From: Bryum argenteum
Taxonomy: Eukaryota; Streptophyta; Bryopsida; Bryales; Bryaceae
Direction: 5' to 3'
NCBI GenBank assembly: GCA_037043015.1
Contig: CM073322.1
Coordinates: 3,111,601-3,175,600, forward strand
DNA length: 64,000 nucleotides
The position numbers were made by a program, and so were the translations under genes. Positions 49,622 to 63,297 of the stretch are shown here, in pieces. The notes beneath the pieces were generated by a model, which worked only from the letters and a program-made list of their open reading frames with translations, made no database searches and was not told the origin of the DNA. Each line of letters begins with the position of its first letter. Position 1 is the first letter of the stretch.

Positions 49622-50130
49622 GAAAGTTTTGGCACATGATCACCTTTATGTCAATAATATCTGTGAAAAGTTTCAAGGTTAGGAAATTTACCCAATAGAA
49701 GATATTCAAAATCTACTAACATGGGGGTAAGTTGTGAGAAAAGTTTCACATCTATCCACTTTGACACCCTTCCAAGGATTAAAAAGAAATCATTTGCCCA
49801 TGTAATTTTGGACATGAAACCACCTCCACGTTGACTACAAGTGTGGAAAATTCTAAATCCAAAAGATTCATACAAAAAAACATATCCCAAATCCACCAAC
49901 ATGTGTTGTAAGAAACAAAAGGGAAAGCTTATTACTACTTCCAACTTCAACACCTTCTCTAGGATTGAGTTTTTGTTGATACATGAAATTTTTGGCACAC
50001 GATCATCTTTATGTTGGTAACATGTGGGATAAACTCTAAATCCGAATGATGTACACAAAAAATTAATTCCATACCTACCAACTTATGTAACTTTGAGAAA
50101 CAATTTGAAGGGCATATTGAAAATGACAAA
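49622..50130 (+). repeat. Tandem repeat of ~170 bp, right part
   Basis: About three degenerate units, each with ATGAAA(G/T)TTTTGGCACA(T/C)GATCA, then AAATCC(A/G)AA(A/T)GAT, then CCAACATG and GAGAAACAA. Homologous to 45,310-45,583, from which it was split by the LINE. Confidence 0.65.
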
Positions 50131-50972
50131 ATATCTTTGACACCTCGTGCTTCTACATTGAACTTATCATGTGACTAAGCCACGAAATATAAATGCTTCT
50201 AAAAAAGATCAATAACATGTGCACATAGAAGTGAAGAGTTGTTTCATGTATAAGAAGCCACATGGTCATAAAGTGTGCATTATACACGTACGCCGAGTTT
50301 TCTCCTCTAAATATCTATTGAGCACTATGTAAAAGGAATGTTGCTTGTGATTTTTGATGTGATTTGTGTTAGACCAAATGTTGAGATGATATTGAGAGTA
50401 GAGAGTGTCAAATTGTGATACGAGAGAGTTAATTCAGAATAGGCATATGAGCTGAGTGATTGAGAGCTGAGTGACTTTTAAGTATAGGCATATGCATTGA
50501 GTAGACATATGAAATGAGTCTTACGGAGACATGCTTTATACGATTCACATGCCATAGGGTGCGTGTTATGCTATTGACTGATTTACTTCATGCACATGCT
50601 ATAGGTTGTGTGCTTTGCTGCTCACTGATTTTTCTAACATGCATCATCTAAAATGCATCATCTACATGCAATAGGCGGACGTAGCCAGGGCGTAAGCTTA
50701 GAGCGTAGAGCGGCGAGGGTACTATTTCAGATTTTAGAGTGGTGATTTAGTAAAAAAAATCTAAAAACAATATTTTGAAAAATATTTACAAATATACTTG
50801 AAAATATTTTAATGTTCTTGACTTATTACCATAGATTTAGAAACCTAAATCTGTAGAATTGGAGATAGAATTCTGAAATTATGCATGCTTGAGATGCATA
50901 TAGAGACCTTTCTAAACTCAAACGACAAGATTACATGTACATAATAACTACTTACAAGCATATAAGAGGAAC

Positions 50973-51059
<87 letters not shown>

Positions 51060-52081
51060 CTAAATTGTGAAATAACACTACATAAGATAGGAAATGCACA
51101 ATATTATAGTATAACATATAGAGTATGTGTAGGATCTACTCTATGTCCTCTAGTCTGTTGCATGGTCTAGCACTCCACTCTCTAAAATCTTTTTCACCTC
51201 ATTGAATCCGAAAGTAGGTGTGTGGATAAATAAGTCTTTATCGGCATGAAATTAACAGACTATAACAAACATATAGTATAGGTGCTTAGACGGTTCATAA
51301 GGACATCATTTCCTACCCAATTTAGCAAATGTCTTGTTCATCACTGAGCAAGTTCAATTAGGCAATGCACTTATGCACATATTGAAAGTTTATAAACCCA
51401 CCTCAAATTCGATTGTATATCGACAATACAACCAAAACCAAGTTGCGGTAATATGGTCAGCTTGAGTATGCTTGCTTGCAACGCTCGAGCAGAATCAATT
51501 TCCTTCATATGCTTCGGAGTCGCAGCAAAGACACGCCAAACATTCTTAAATTTTCTTGAATTTGAGAAGATATTTGCATCGTCTAGCACCGAAAATGTGC
51601 GACAAGTTTCATAGAACGACAACATTAGTGAATGTGTGGTTTAGGGGAAGGCAATCCTTCTGTGGAAGTTGAAATTTTGCATTCTCTAACGCCTTGATTT
51701 CGCTACGCGTCAGATTTGTCCCTATTTTCACGGGCTATATTGAAAGGATAGGTTGTTGATCTTGGGTCCCAGAGGACTGCTCAACCGATTTCCAACGAGT
51801 AACCTTTGGACACCATTCAATATCGCGCGCACAAAAAAAACTTGTTCTTCTTATTTACGTCTGCGTTGAGGAGGCTGCCATATTCTAGTGTATGTAGGAG
51901 TCAGGGTAACCTTCCCGTTTTGGACCATGCGTGATTCACATTTCTTCTTAGTCACAACTATATTTGCCCAACAAGCCTTGAACGATGTATTCTTCAGTCG
52001 AGAACTGTGCCACAACCTCTGGTTCACTTTAGTGTCTTCAACCGCGGTCAAACGTTGAATACTTGGTCCAAAAGAAGTAAA
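50131..52081. other. Non-genic DNA with unrecognised short frames
   Basis: An 84-codon minus-strand frame (51,371-51,625) and a 66-codon one (51,851-52,051) have no motif I recognise. The rest is AT-rich without coding signal. Confidence 0.35.
50974..51056. repeat. (TA)n microsatellite, about 40 repeats
   Basis: Uninterrupted alternating T and A for about 83 bp. Such tracts are highly variable in length between individuals. Confidence 0.95.
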
Positions 52082-52099
52082 TGGTTCCAGCGGGCATTC

Positions 52100-52450
52100 T
52101 TAAACTTCGTCTTCCTCGTAGATAGTACCTAAACTCTCAGCACAAGCTCCGGTAACTGTTCTCTCAATTTCAGGACGTGAGAAACTCACGATGTCTAGTC
52201 GATGTGTTTCTTCGTATGCTTCAATTGGAACATTTGCCTTCCATTTCTTGTTACCTAAAACTTTAGCTCTCTCAAAGTATGCGTCACGAATACAGAAAAC
52301 TTGAGCTTCAGGAAAATTCATTACTGCCTTGTTGATATCTAATGGATTTTCTATTTGATGAGTTTTGCATTGAGCGGTGCGAAGTCGAAATTCTTCTGTA
52401 AATGGTCCAGATTCTCTTTCGCCACCCTTGTTGAATTCGTGGTGAACCAC
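52100..52450 (-). CDS. Unrecognised 116-codon ORF (hypothetical)
   Basis: Reads from 52,450 with phrases such as 'NKAVMNFPEAQVFCIRDAYF' and 'EETHRLDIVSFSRPEIERTV'. Composition looks protein-like (mixed charged and hydrophobic), unlike neighbouring AT-rich noise. Another frame (51,851-52,051) follows on the same strand after a stop. It may be an exon or transposon remnant; family not recognised. Confidence 0.25.
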   Translation of the reverse strand: MVHHEFNKGGERESGPFTEEFRLRTAQCKTHQIENPLDINKAVMNFPEAQVFCIRDAYFERAKVLGNKKWKANVPIEAYEETHRLDIVSFSRPEIERTVTGACAESLGTIYEEDEV

Positions 52451-55358
52451 TACTTGGAAGAATGCTTAAACGTAATCATCAACCGCCGCAATGTAGAAGT
52501 CCCCACCTTGTTGCCAAACGCTTGTAACCATTTGTTGTATATTCTGTTAGCAAGGTTACAAGATGATATCTTCGCTATATCTTCTAAAGAATTTTTTTTT
52601 CCTGCATTATATAAAATTATGTCAAATTTAATACATGATTGAACATTGTTATTCTTTTTTAGTCTAGGATATGGTAGAGATGCGGCACAAAAGCTCTAAT
52701 CTATAAATTATTTTTAAAAAGAAACATAAATTCGTAAATGTTTAAATCGTAATAAAAGTACATGAAACATTTATATATGGTGCGAAAAATTTAAAAACAA
52801 ATAGTACCACAAGTAACAATAAATATAGAAAAAAATACTTACAAATTCCATAAATCTACCCCACTGTGTACAGCGGAAATGCCAGTACGCAACCAGTGGT
52901 CCGGGTGTGGAAGCTCACTTTCGGAAGTGGCGGCGACGCCCCACCACGCCCGACTCTCTCGAGGTCCACTACTGCGTCTCGCGCTCTTGGCGCCTACTAC
53001 GATCGTGCGTCTTTATATCGCTTACAAAGAAACAATGTTTTGATCTTGCAGTTCATGAATGATGTATTGTTTGGTGTTGTTGAACGGATTGCGTTCAATG
53101 GAAGTAACATATTCGTTGACGGCCTTCCATGGGGACTGTAGGATTTCCTGATCCGTAAATAATGCGCACAACATTTTAGTTGACCTGAGCACTGTTAGCT
53201 ATGAATCCTTAAAACTCGGGCTTGGGTATTTAGTGCATAATCATAACACAGTTAAGATTCGTTCAAAAGACAAGTTGAAACCTTCTATCCTCGGGACCAA
53301 ATTACAAAGACGATAAAGCGCGTAAGATTTTAGCGAAAGACTGAAGAAAGATCTTTGAAGGTTAACTTTCAAATCTTCTCACAATCTGAGAGAGACACCG
53401 AAAGACTTTGGGCCATCGCGAATGGATATTTGGTAATACCTTCAAGCTCCACCTTGTTTACTCCTACCGCCCGATCCGATCGTTGTAATAAGTCGCAATT
53501 ATGATTGTGGCATTGCAAATGACGTAGACAACTTGAATAGCAAAAAGTAAATCCTAGTGTGTTGTGGATGTTTGTAGTGATGGTTCTCATTTAAACATGC
53601 CCATTAAAGTGTTTATCTATATTTTCCGTAGACTTGGCATTCTTGTGAACAGATGAGGGGGAAGCTGGGTGAAAGAATATATAAAATATATGTATTGGAA
53701 GAGGGAGGAAGGGAAGGTGTGCAAACAGCACGGATAGATTTGAACTTGATTTCCTTTACCTTGTTCCACTCTTTATCTGTCAGTTCAGTTGGTTTAGGTT
53801 CTCGTTTGTCTATCATCTGGCCATACTGATATTGTTGGTTGGTCAAAGTCTTGTTTTCTCTTGGTGTTATCTAACCTCGGTTCACAGTTTGCAAAGAGCC
53901 GGGTCCCCTCACATCCTACCTCGCAAACAAATGCCATCGTTTTTAAGTCACCAATACATTTACTTTATAAACATTTTATGCATTTTCATCATGTACTTAG
54001 AATTCAATGTTTTACTCAGAAACAAAATGTTTGTACCTTCCAACAATCGCGTAAGAAACCTATTTCTCGAGGCAGGTCATGCATGCTCTAATGAGGATCC
54101 AAGTCCTTCGTCATCAATCGCAGATCCTGATCAAACGCCGTCGTTAGTGCTCCGTAAGGACGACGCTCCTCATCCACATACAGTGGCTTCCTCTCATCCA
54201 CAGTAAGACGAACCTTCTCACGGTCAGATTTGCATTTCAATGCTTTGACACGCCACATCAATACATGAATCTCTCTTACATCTTCAGAGCAGTCATCGTT
54301 GTCTGTGTTGATCGTCATTGTTCTCATCGTCCTTGACATCTCCCGATGTTTCAAACTCCTCGCTGTACAACAAAGTTCTTTGCCTCATTAATTGTTAGAA
54401 GAAACAATCATTCCACATTTTGTAAACAAATCTAAATATAAGTGTAGGAGAAATATAAGTGTAGGAGAATTTGCAATGAAGGGGACCTCGAAATAATTAT
54501 CATTTACATAAAACAAAAATCGTAAGAAACAATATTATAATATGTTTACTTACCGAGAGTTTTGCTGCAATTGCACCTTTTTCATGCGCTTAGCGGACGC
54601 GGGTTGCACTTCTTGCAGCTTTTCTTTACATTTGACGTTGGGCGATATCTTGGGCCTCTTGGCGATCTTGATCGGCGCTCCCGAATTCTTGCGTCAAAAA
54701 CATGATCTCTCGTTGTTATCGCTCGCTTAACTTTGCAGAAACGACCACTTATGTTTAAAATTACTTTTCATTGTCATCCTCACACGCCGTGCTGATCACA
54801 CCACAAAAGCCCTCCAGAAATTACATGCAAAATTATTACGTTAAAGTAGAAAGTCGTCATCTCGATGCAAAGGCATTAGCCAAAATTTCACCACGACGTT
54901 CATCGAGTCTTGCATCTAACTCCATATCGAAGTAAATGTATGTTAAATGTATTCGGTACGTTTATTATATTTTTCATTATGAAAAAACTTTATAAGTTTT
55001 TCATATCTCATTTTACTTTTAACATATTTTTATTCTTTGAACTCAAAACCTTGTTAAAAGAAAGAAAAAAATGGTTAAGTGTTTTATGACGAATAAAGAT
55101 TGAGAATTTCTTTATGAACGGGCGAAATGTAATGTATGTAAGAAAGACAACAAATAAATGAGTATAGAGGAAAAAAAAAGAATAACGTCGAGTTGGCATG
55201 CAATGTGACGTTGCCATCTATTTGGTTTGCGAACAATTAGTTTCAAATAGTATAAGAAAGTCACAATCTTTTTTTTTTTTTTTTTTTTTAACGTTAAGAA
55301 GTGGTACTATATTTGCTTCATAGGCCAAATCGTGGAAATCAGAAGAAAGATGACTGAC
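52451..55358. other. Non-genic AT-rich DNA with short unrecognised frames
   Basis: Frames of 91 codons (52,866-53,141, +), 124 codons (53,832-54,206, +) and 88 codons (54,088-54,354, -) show no known motif. A poly(T) run of about 21 bases sits near 55,268. Confidence 0.3.
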
Positions 55359-55985
55359 AGTATATCACCCTTTTCATATATGTAACTAGATGTTATGGCA
55401 AGGAGAATTCCATCTCTGATAAATGAAAGTGAAGCAACACTAGTTAGATATCTTAAGAACTGCAAAATAGGAAGAGATGACTTGAGAATATCCGTCTTGG
55501 TGATTCGATGATCCAAATCCTAGCAGTTACTAGCAAAACTGATTGATGATCTGTCAATCGAAATTTTAATTTCATAAACAATGCAGAGCTATCTAAGTCC
55601 AATGATTTAAATTGCTTCTCTAAATACTTTGAAAAGTTACTTTTCATTAGTGGACCGATCGCACTCATTGCAATATTATTCATGAGCATATACCTTGTGT
55701 ATGGGCATTTCCCTCTTACCATCCCAAACTTTGACATCGCCAGCAAAACAACCAGTTGCAAACGTGCAATATCTGCAACAATGGCTATTTAACAACCACT
55801 TTCTCAAAACTAGAGACTCATGCGCTAAAGGTCATAAAATTTGATGAAACTAAGACTAAAGTAGAATATCATCTTACATAGATGTGATAATGACTATGCC
55901 AATAATAAATGCATAATATAAAATGCACAGTTTGACCACGATGACTTACGTTGGGTGAAATGCAATAGCATTCACTGAATAAGGA
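55359..55985 (-). pseudogene. BUB3 WD40 pseudogene fragment
   Basis: Three exon-like pieces on the minus strand. At 55,985-55,950, YSVNAIAFHPT ends at a GTAAGT donor. At 55,772-55,694, YCTFATGCFAGDVKVWDGK lies between AG and GTATAT. At 55,459-~55,365, YLTSVASLSFIRDGILLAIT and SSYIYEKGD appear. They match in order the last WD repeats of BUB3, the spindle-checkpoint protein (VNAIAFHP, TFATGGCDGxVNVWDG, IAALSFSRDG, ASSYTFEEGD). Key residues differ (GGCDG is GCFAG), the 5' exons are missing and the end departs from the family. Introns are retained, so it is a duplicated segment, not a processed copy. Confidence 0.75.
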
Positions 55986-55989
55986 ATAT

Positions 55990-56090
55990 GAGATGACCGA
56001 TTTGGGAGAGCTAAGCTATTGCCTTGGAGTGGAGTTCAAGAGGGATAGGGCTGCCCGCACCATCGTTATTAAGAAGACATCATGTGAAAT
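55990..56090 (+). mobile_element. Small Ty1/copia reverse-transcriptase fragment (fossil)
   Basis: About 100 bp reads 'EMTDLGELSYCLGVEF', the copia block usually written as M-x-D-L-G-x-L-x-Y-x-L-G-x-E. No other part of an element is adjacent. A broken, old fragment abutting the BUB3 pseudogene. Confidence 0.75.
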
Positions 56091-57659
56091 GCGGGAATAT
56101 AAAAATCTTTTCATGTCTGCTCAAAAAATGCATTGTCTGCATTCACGTACCTTTCTTCAATTATATTTCTTTGCTTTTCAATATAATTATTTGGGAATTG
56201 GTCTTGAGACTCTACTATCATTAGTCTAGTGAGAAATTGTACCGTACACTTACTTCTATTTTTTTTCTCCAATGTTTTAAGTTTTCGTTTTACACTCACT
56301 TGTACGTTTTATAAGCGTTGTTGTACAAGACATTTTAAACACGCTAACATGCACACAGTTGTTAATATGATAACAACACATCTACTCTAATTTTACCATT
56401 GAAATTTGCTTTGTTTCTACCGTCTTTGTTGAACGCGGTACTCGAATATAATGATACAATGAAAGAGGTTTGTGTGCATATGAAGAATTATAATTAGACT
56501 GCAAATCAAGTAGTGAGGCTTGACTACTCAAAATAATATGCAAAGAGACAAAAAATCAGATTCTAAAAGTGAGATTAAGTACAACATAAATATTTGAATT
56601 TACAACTAAGGTAGGAATTTAATTACAAACATTTCAGAATATATGTATATGTATAAATTGTGTCGACATAGAAGTAATGTAACACATGAATCATGAATCC
56701 AAAAAATCTCTAAATATGCTTAAGAGTTTCATACATACAAAGACACATAATTTGTATTGAGAATTGAAATTGTGATTTGCACATAATAATTATTAGATGA
56801 TTTTGTAGCTGAATACTAAATGCATCTTAAAAATCTAAAAATTCAGATATAGATGTAAATGAGATCTGAAAAGCTTGAGGTTTACCCTAATCTGAATGCT
56901 GAAATGATAAGTACAACATTGAGTATGTTGAAAACTTGTGGTAAGAAGTACTACCAAGAAGGTTGCTAGTAGGCCAAAATTCGCATTTGATAAAGTTTAA
57001 AGTGTTGAGATCTGTAGGAAGAAGGTTTAGTATATGCAAACAAGGTGATTTACATATGTAAATGATGGAGTTTGATTTAAAAGTTGTACCAAAGGTCCAA
57101 AGCGAAGGCAAAGGCGAAGACGTCGACGTTATGAATAAACACAATAGAAGATTCAGTATTTTGCACGCAAAGGAATGTGATGTTCGAGGGAACGAAGCGC
57201 AACAGAAGCAATGAGCCGGCACAAAACTTAGGAGGCGGCGGCGAAAATCTAAGACGGCAGAATAGCAGAGAAAACATGCGACGAACAGGAGAAAAAGGTA
57301 GGACGAAGCGAAAATACGACCTAAACCCTAGGCGATCATTTTGAGTTTTTTAAATTTTTATCAATCCCTTTTCTTTTGGATCTAAAAAGTTGTATATCTC
57401 TAACTTATTTAAATTGAAAATTTTTAACTCGAATTTTTTTAAGAGAGCCGGTTTTCAGTTTTTTGAAAATAAAATAAAATTTCTGTAAATATGACATTTA
57501 ATATGAAAAATAAAATTATGGAGACAACCTCATGATATAATTTACTCTTATATATGTTGTGAAATTAAAATTTACATTATTATGCATGTTTCTCCATATA
57601 TAGTTTAAAATTTTGAATTTTTGAGTTCATCCGTCATCACACAACATTAGAAAATTTCA
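56091..57659. other. Non-genic AT-rich DNA
   Basis: No coding similarity. A GC-richer patch at 57,090-57,330 (GAAGGCAAAGGCGAAGACGT, then GGCGGCGGCG) ending ACCTAAACCCTAGGC may be an old gene leader, but no gene follows on either strand. Confidence 0.35.
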
Positions 57660-59045
57660 CTTTAAGAGGGTGGGGTATATGCTACATTATAACATTGATA
57701 ATTTGTTTTACTAAATGGTTGGGCATTTGCAACATCAATTCTTTTACTCAGTTCTTCACATTTATACATTATAAATTTCCTTGTGCTTAAACAAGGTGCC
57801 GCAAATGATACACCTTTAGTGAATTTATTCATATCTATGGCATTAAAAAGAGTAAAGTACATGCTACACCCTTTACGAGAAGAATTACCTCTGTTAAAAT
57901 TAATTTCATTTGTATTTATAAGGGGTTAAGATACGTGCTACACCATGTTCTACCTCCTACTCATTTTATGAATTTAAATGCTATAATTAGGAGTAAAATA
58001 CATGCTACACCTTATATGATATTTATTAACTTCGTTAAAATTTAAGGGGTGAGGCAAATGCCTCACTCCTCTTTACAATATTATTATTTGTTAGAATCTT
58101 AAAAGGTGAGGCACATGCCACACCCATCTGGAGAACATTTTTTCTTGCTAGAATTTGAAGGGGTAAAGCACATGCCACACTCCTCCCGACAATATTTGTG
58201 CATGGTAGAATCTCAAGAGGTGAGGCACATGTCACACCCTTCCGGAGAATATTTTTTCTTGCTAGAATCTCAAGGAGTGAGGCACATCCGCACATGCTAC
58301 ACCCCTCCTGACAATATTTTTCCTATCTAGAATCTCAAGGTGTGGGGCACATACCACACCCTTCCGGAGAATATTTTCCTATGCTAGAATCTTAAAAGGT
58401 GAAGCACATGCCATACCCCTCCCGACAATATTTGTGCGTGATAGAATCTCAAGGGGTGAGGCACATGCCACACTCTTCCCTACAATATTTGTATGTGGTA
58501 GAATCTGAAGAGGTGAGGCACATGCCACACCCTTCCGGAGAATATTTTTTCTTGCTAAAATCTCAAGGGGGTGAGGCACATGCCACAACCCTCCCGACAA
58601 TATTTTTCCTGTCTAGAATCTCAAGGAATGGGGCACATGCCACACCCCTCCAAAGGATATTTTTCTATGCTAGAATCTCAAAGGGTGAGGCACATGCCAC
58701 ACCCCTCCAAAGGATATTTTTCTATGCTAGAATCTCAAAGGGTGAGGCACATGCCACACCCCTCTGGAGAATATTTTTCCATGCTAGAATCTCAAAAGGT
58801 GAGGCACATACCACACCCTCCCGGAGAATATTTTTTCTTGCTAGAATCTCAAATGGTGGAGCACATGCATTACTCTTGTCCACAATATTCTTCCTTGGTA
58901 TAGTCTCAAAGGGTGAGGCACATGCCACAACCCTCCCGACAATATTTGTGTTTGCTAAAATTTCAAGAGGTAAGGCACATGTCACATCATTATGACAATG
59001 GATAAATTTTCTTGTATTTAGAAAACTGAGGCATATGTTATAGCA
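57660..59045 (+). repeat. 57-60-bp minisatellite, about 18 copies
   Basis: The unit reads roughly CTAGAATCTCAAGGGGTGAG, GCACATGCCACACCCCTCC, then a short variable ATATTTTTC segment. Copies start at about 58,040, 58,100, 58,160, 58,215, 58,275, 58,340, 58,395 and so on to 58,970, with degenerate, more widely spaced copies from 57,660. Because the core period is 57 bp (19 codons), several reading frames stay open, including 198 codons at 58,399-58,995. These frames are judged not to be genes. Confidence 0.9.
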
Positions 59046-59134
59046 GTCTATTTGGATTATTCTTGATCTACGTAAAACTCTCAATGTTTCATTACATGTT
59101 CTTATGATGTTTTTTGTTTTTTGTTATGACTAGA

Positions 59135-60223
59135 TATTGAAGTTATTGAAGGTGGACCTCAAAATGGATCACCCTCATTTGTTCGACATCGCAGATATAG
59201 AAATTCCGAGATCCAATTTAATAACCTGCACCATTCTCAAAACCCAAGGTATGTTTTTATTCATGACATTCATAAAAAACAAGTTGGAAGTGGACTGCTA
59301 GAAGATATGGTTGTTGGTGATATATTACATGGTAAACCACTATCTCCTAACGATGTAGTCGTTTTCATACAACAAATTTTAATTCCTGAAACACGAGTTC
59401 ATGAGTTGAATTTGGTATATATGAGTGATTGTCTTTACAAGTTTATTCGATGGGCTAGATTCCAAATTCAAGAATTTCAAGTATCAACAACTCCTGATTT
59501 CAATTTGAGACCAACTAGCATGGACTTTACTCCATCACCGCTTATGAGCCAAATGTTAAATTCCTCTACTGGTGACTGTTCATATTTTAAACATACTATG
59601 GAAGGATTATTTGGATCTCATCCTCGCCGTCCATATATTCATAGAACTCGACGAATTAGAAGTCCTATGGCCCCCCGCATTGTTGGTGTTTTTAGAACTA
59701 ATAAAGTTACATTACCTGCAATACGTGAAGCAAAGGTGAAAAAGCCATGTTCTAAAGAATGTCTTCAAAATATAGACGAACATGATATCTTATCTTTGCA
59801 GTATCAAGCATTGGGTATGACAAAGTACAAAGATAGAGCTTTTGGATTCTCACAACTCTTCGAGGATTTAGAATTTCATCTCCAAGTGCACCAATGCAAT
59901 TAAAATTTGAAGCAAGAATAGTTGGACAAAAAGTATGTATTGCATGTTTTGCAAATGCAGTAGAATACTCAAGCTGGAGGTTGAATTATATTTTATCACA
60001 AATAAGAGAATAAGATGTAGTAAATGCTATTCATGGAAATTGCGGAAGGAGGAAAGAAGGTACTCATATTAGTATGGCCCAAACACATTTTGAGTCATAC
60101 ATCAAGTTTTTGGAGAGCCTCAACTCCATCGCTAAGTTCGCCGAAAATCTTATTCATAAACAAAATATTGAAGTGATTTGCTTACCTATGAATGTCCGTC
60201 AATATTGCTCTATTACAGTTTAA
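59135..60223 (+). mobile_element. Transposase-like ORF remnant with Cys cluster and HGN-GR motif
   Basis: An open stretch of about 257 codons ends at 59,903 and follows a possible acceptor TGACTAG. It ends with 'KKPCSKECLQNIDEHDILSL' and 'QALGMTKYKDRAFGFSQLFE'. In an overlapping frame, similarity continues (VGQKVCIACFANAVEY, then AIHGNCGRRKEGTHIS, then HFESYIKFLESL) to about 60,223, with a stop inside. A Cys pair, then HGNxGR, then an acidic helix recurs in uncharacterised, probably transposase-derived proteins that I recall from mosses and animals. That link is from memory. It is broken in at least two places. Confidence 0.45.
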
Positions 60224-60225
60224 TT

Positions 60226-62241
60226 TTTCTATAGAAAAAAATGAACACTTCTCAAAAGTGTAATGTCATTTTTTTCACTCTTAAGAACCGCATCTCATTA
60301 AACTACTTTTTAACATGAGAAATCTATTTAGCCGGCTACCACCAATTTTCACACGTTTTTACCTTGCTGGACCAAAATCCCTTGCCAGCATGGCAATTTG
60401 TCATCAGCGATGTCTCGTTAAACTTCTAAAAACTCCAACATTTTGACAAACATCCTACACATCCCCGTCTCAATACCCACGAATATCAAATGATCTTGTT
60501 GGATATCCTAGACATCGAGATGTTCTCTAAGACATCATAGCAAATACGAAGACATTCTACAAGCTTGAAGATCTCTAAATTAAACATAAAAGAAAACGGG
60601 GTTTTCTTATAGCGAGTGGACATGAGGCTTTGAGCACGAGGCAACCGGCGAGAGGCAATGGACACCCTGGCGGTAGCCGATACCATGAGAACAATGGACA
60701 GTAGAACCAGGTGGACCGAGTGGGTGCCATCTGCATACAACTGGCTTAGCACTTAAGCTCTAACTAGAGTATGAGTGCAATGGGTCTGCCACTAACTAAG
60801 AGTCACTTTAGGCTTTGTCATAGTTTGCTACCCCGTTCGAAACATATGGTAAAAAATACCGTAATCTTACCAGCGGAATTTGTCACCTTACTGTTGCTCC
60901 AACAACAACAACGTGAAATGAATGTTGTAGAACTATGATCGAAAGAAAAACGAAGAAAACAAAAAAGAAGCAAAAGGAAAGCTCGAGACAAAAATCCAGC
61001 TTCAAGACGATACGGAATGAGAAAGACTTATCCCTAAATGGGATTGGGGGGTTTATATACAGGGTCGCAAAAGTAGAAGTGACGAGTCACAAAAGTGATG
61101 AGTCAGCATAAAGGGAAGGTAGTGGGGAAGCGCACGACCTGGTGGGACCCACCAGTGGGCCTGCCCCCATCAGTCTTGTCAAAGGAATGAACTCCCGGGT
61201 ATGGGCTAATCCCGAGTCTATGTACTAAGTTCAAAATATGGCTAAGTATGAAGAGAGGGAGAGATGCCCGGGATTTAACCACCCTCGTACTCTCATATTT
61301 CCATCACAGTGCATGTGGTATGGTGGTTCCTGTTCTATGGAGCAGTTTGGGAATTTGGAGTTTCAAACTTAGGAGAAGTGAGGGTAAAGCAGCAAAGCCC
61401 GGCTTGGAAGAAATGGAACAGGTGGGTCCGTGAGCAGCTCCCGGTGATTGTGGTGGCGGCATTTAAATATGGCATTATGGTTGATTTACTTGAGTGGCTC
61501 TTTACTGCACATAGAAAAAATATCAAGTTTTGTAACATCCGAATTAGACCAGAATAAAATTATGAAACCTACAAATTATTTAGGTACAAGGGACACACTA
61601 CCTCATGGTGCCAAGATCAACCCCCCAGGGTGTCAAAATTTGTGCCTCGGTCCTAAACATTAATTCGATGCCTCCACATAGATTGATTTTCGAGATGGAA
61701 GTTATTTGAGCACGAGATTTATCGATTATAATGACGGGGCCTTATACCTTTCGCGGCTCATTCCATTTAAATTCGAATGCGAGTGGATTCTAGGCCGAAA
61801 AGGAATCTGGAGACGACGGAAGGTGGGCTCGAGAATAAATTTCTGCTCCGGTCATTTCTGTTGCATTCCTAGAGACACCTACAGCACCTTGGCGAAACTG
61901 AAACGATTTTTCGAGGCCCGATTCTTTAAACTTCAATTGGAGGTCCAACATCAAGCCATTCACATTAACATCTTGGTTTATAGAACAACCACAGATCGAG
62001 ACCTTTAACCAGCAGAAAAAGAGCAAGAATCAAGAATCACTGCATTCTTGATGAGAAGTTGCACAATGACCAATGCATGCATGCATCTCCGGAACAAGAC
62101 AATGAAAGATCAGCGACGAAGACAACAGAGAAGTCCACCGCAAGATTAACCTCAAGTCTCAAATGCGTGTTACAAAACATGCAATGACAATACACTGAAA
62201 ACTAGCGTACTCTCCCCATCTCGTCAAACCATGCACATCGC
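60226..62241. other. Non-genic DNA, possibly including old LTR-like sequence
   Basis: No coding match. 60,860-61,200 contains purine-rich sequence and TTTATATACAGGG, which looks promoter- or LTR-like, but no paired end was found. Frames at 61,248-61,433 and 61,706-62,008 have no recognised motif. The end near 62,241 should hold the eL42 3' UTR. Confidence 0.35.

Positions 62242-63297
<1,056 letters not shown>

Noticed and set aside
50845-51170. Frames encoding YIYIYI repeats
   Set aside because: They translate the (TA)n microsatellite.
58399-58995. 198-codon repeat-protein gene
   Set aside because: Open frames in several phases follow from the 57-bp period. There is no start context, domain or splice support.
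57660-59045. Resemblance to a CRISPR array
   Set aside because: Repeats are degenerate, contiguous and without unique spacers, and the context is a plant nucleus. It is a minisatellite.
60860-61250. Possible LTR of a retroelement
   Set aside because: No TG...CA ends, primer-binding site or partner copy was found, so it is only noted as LTR-like.
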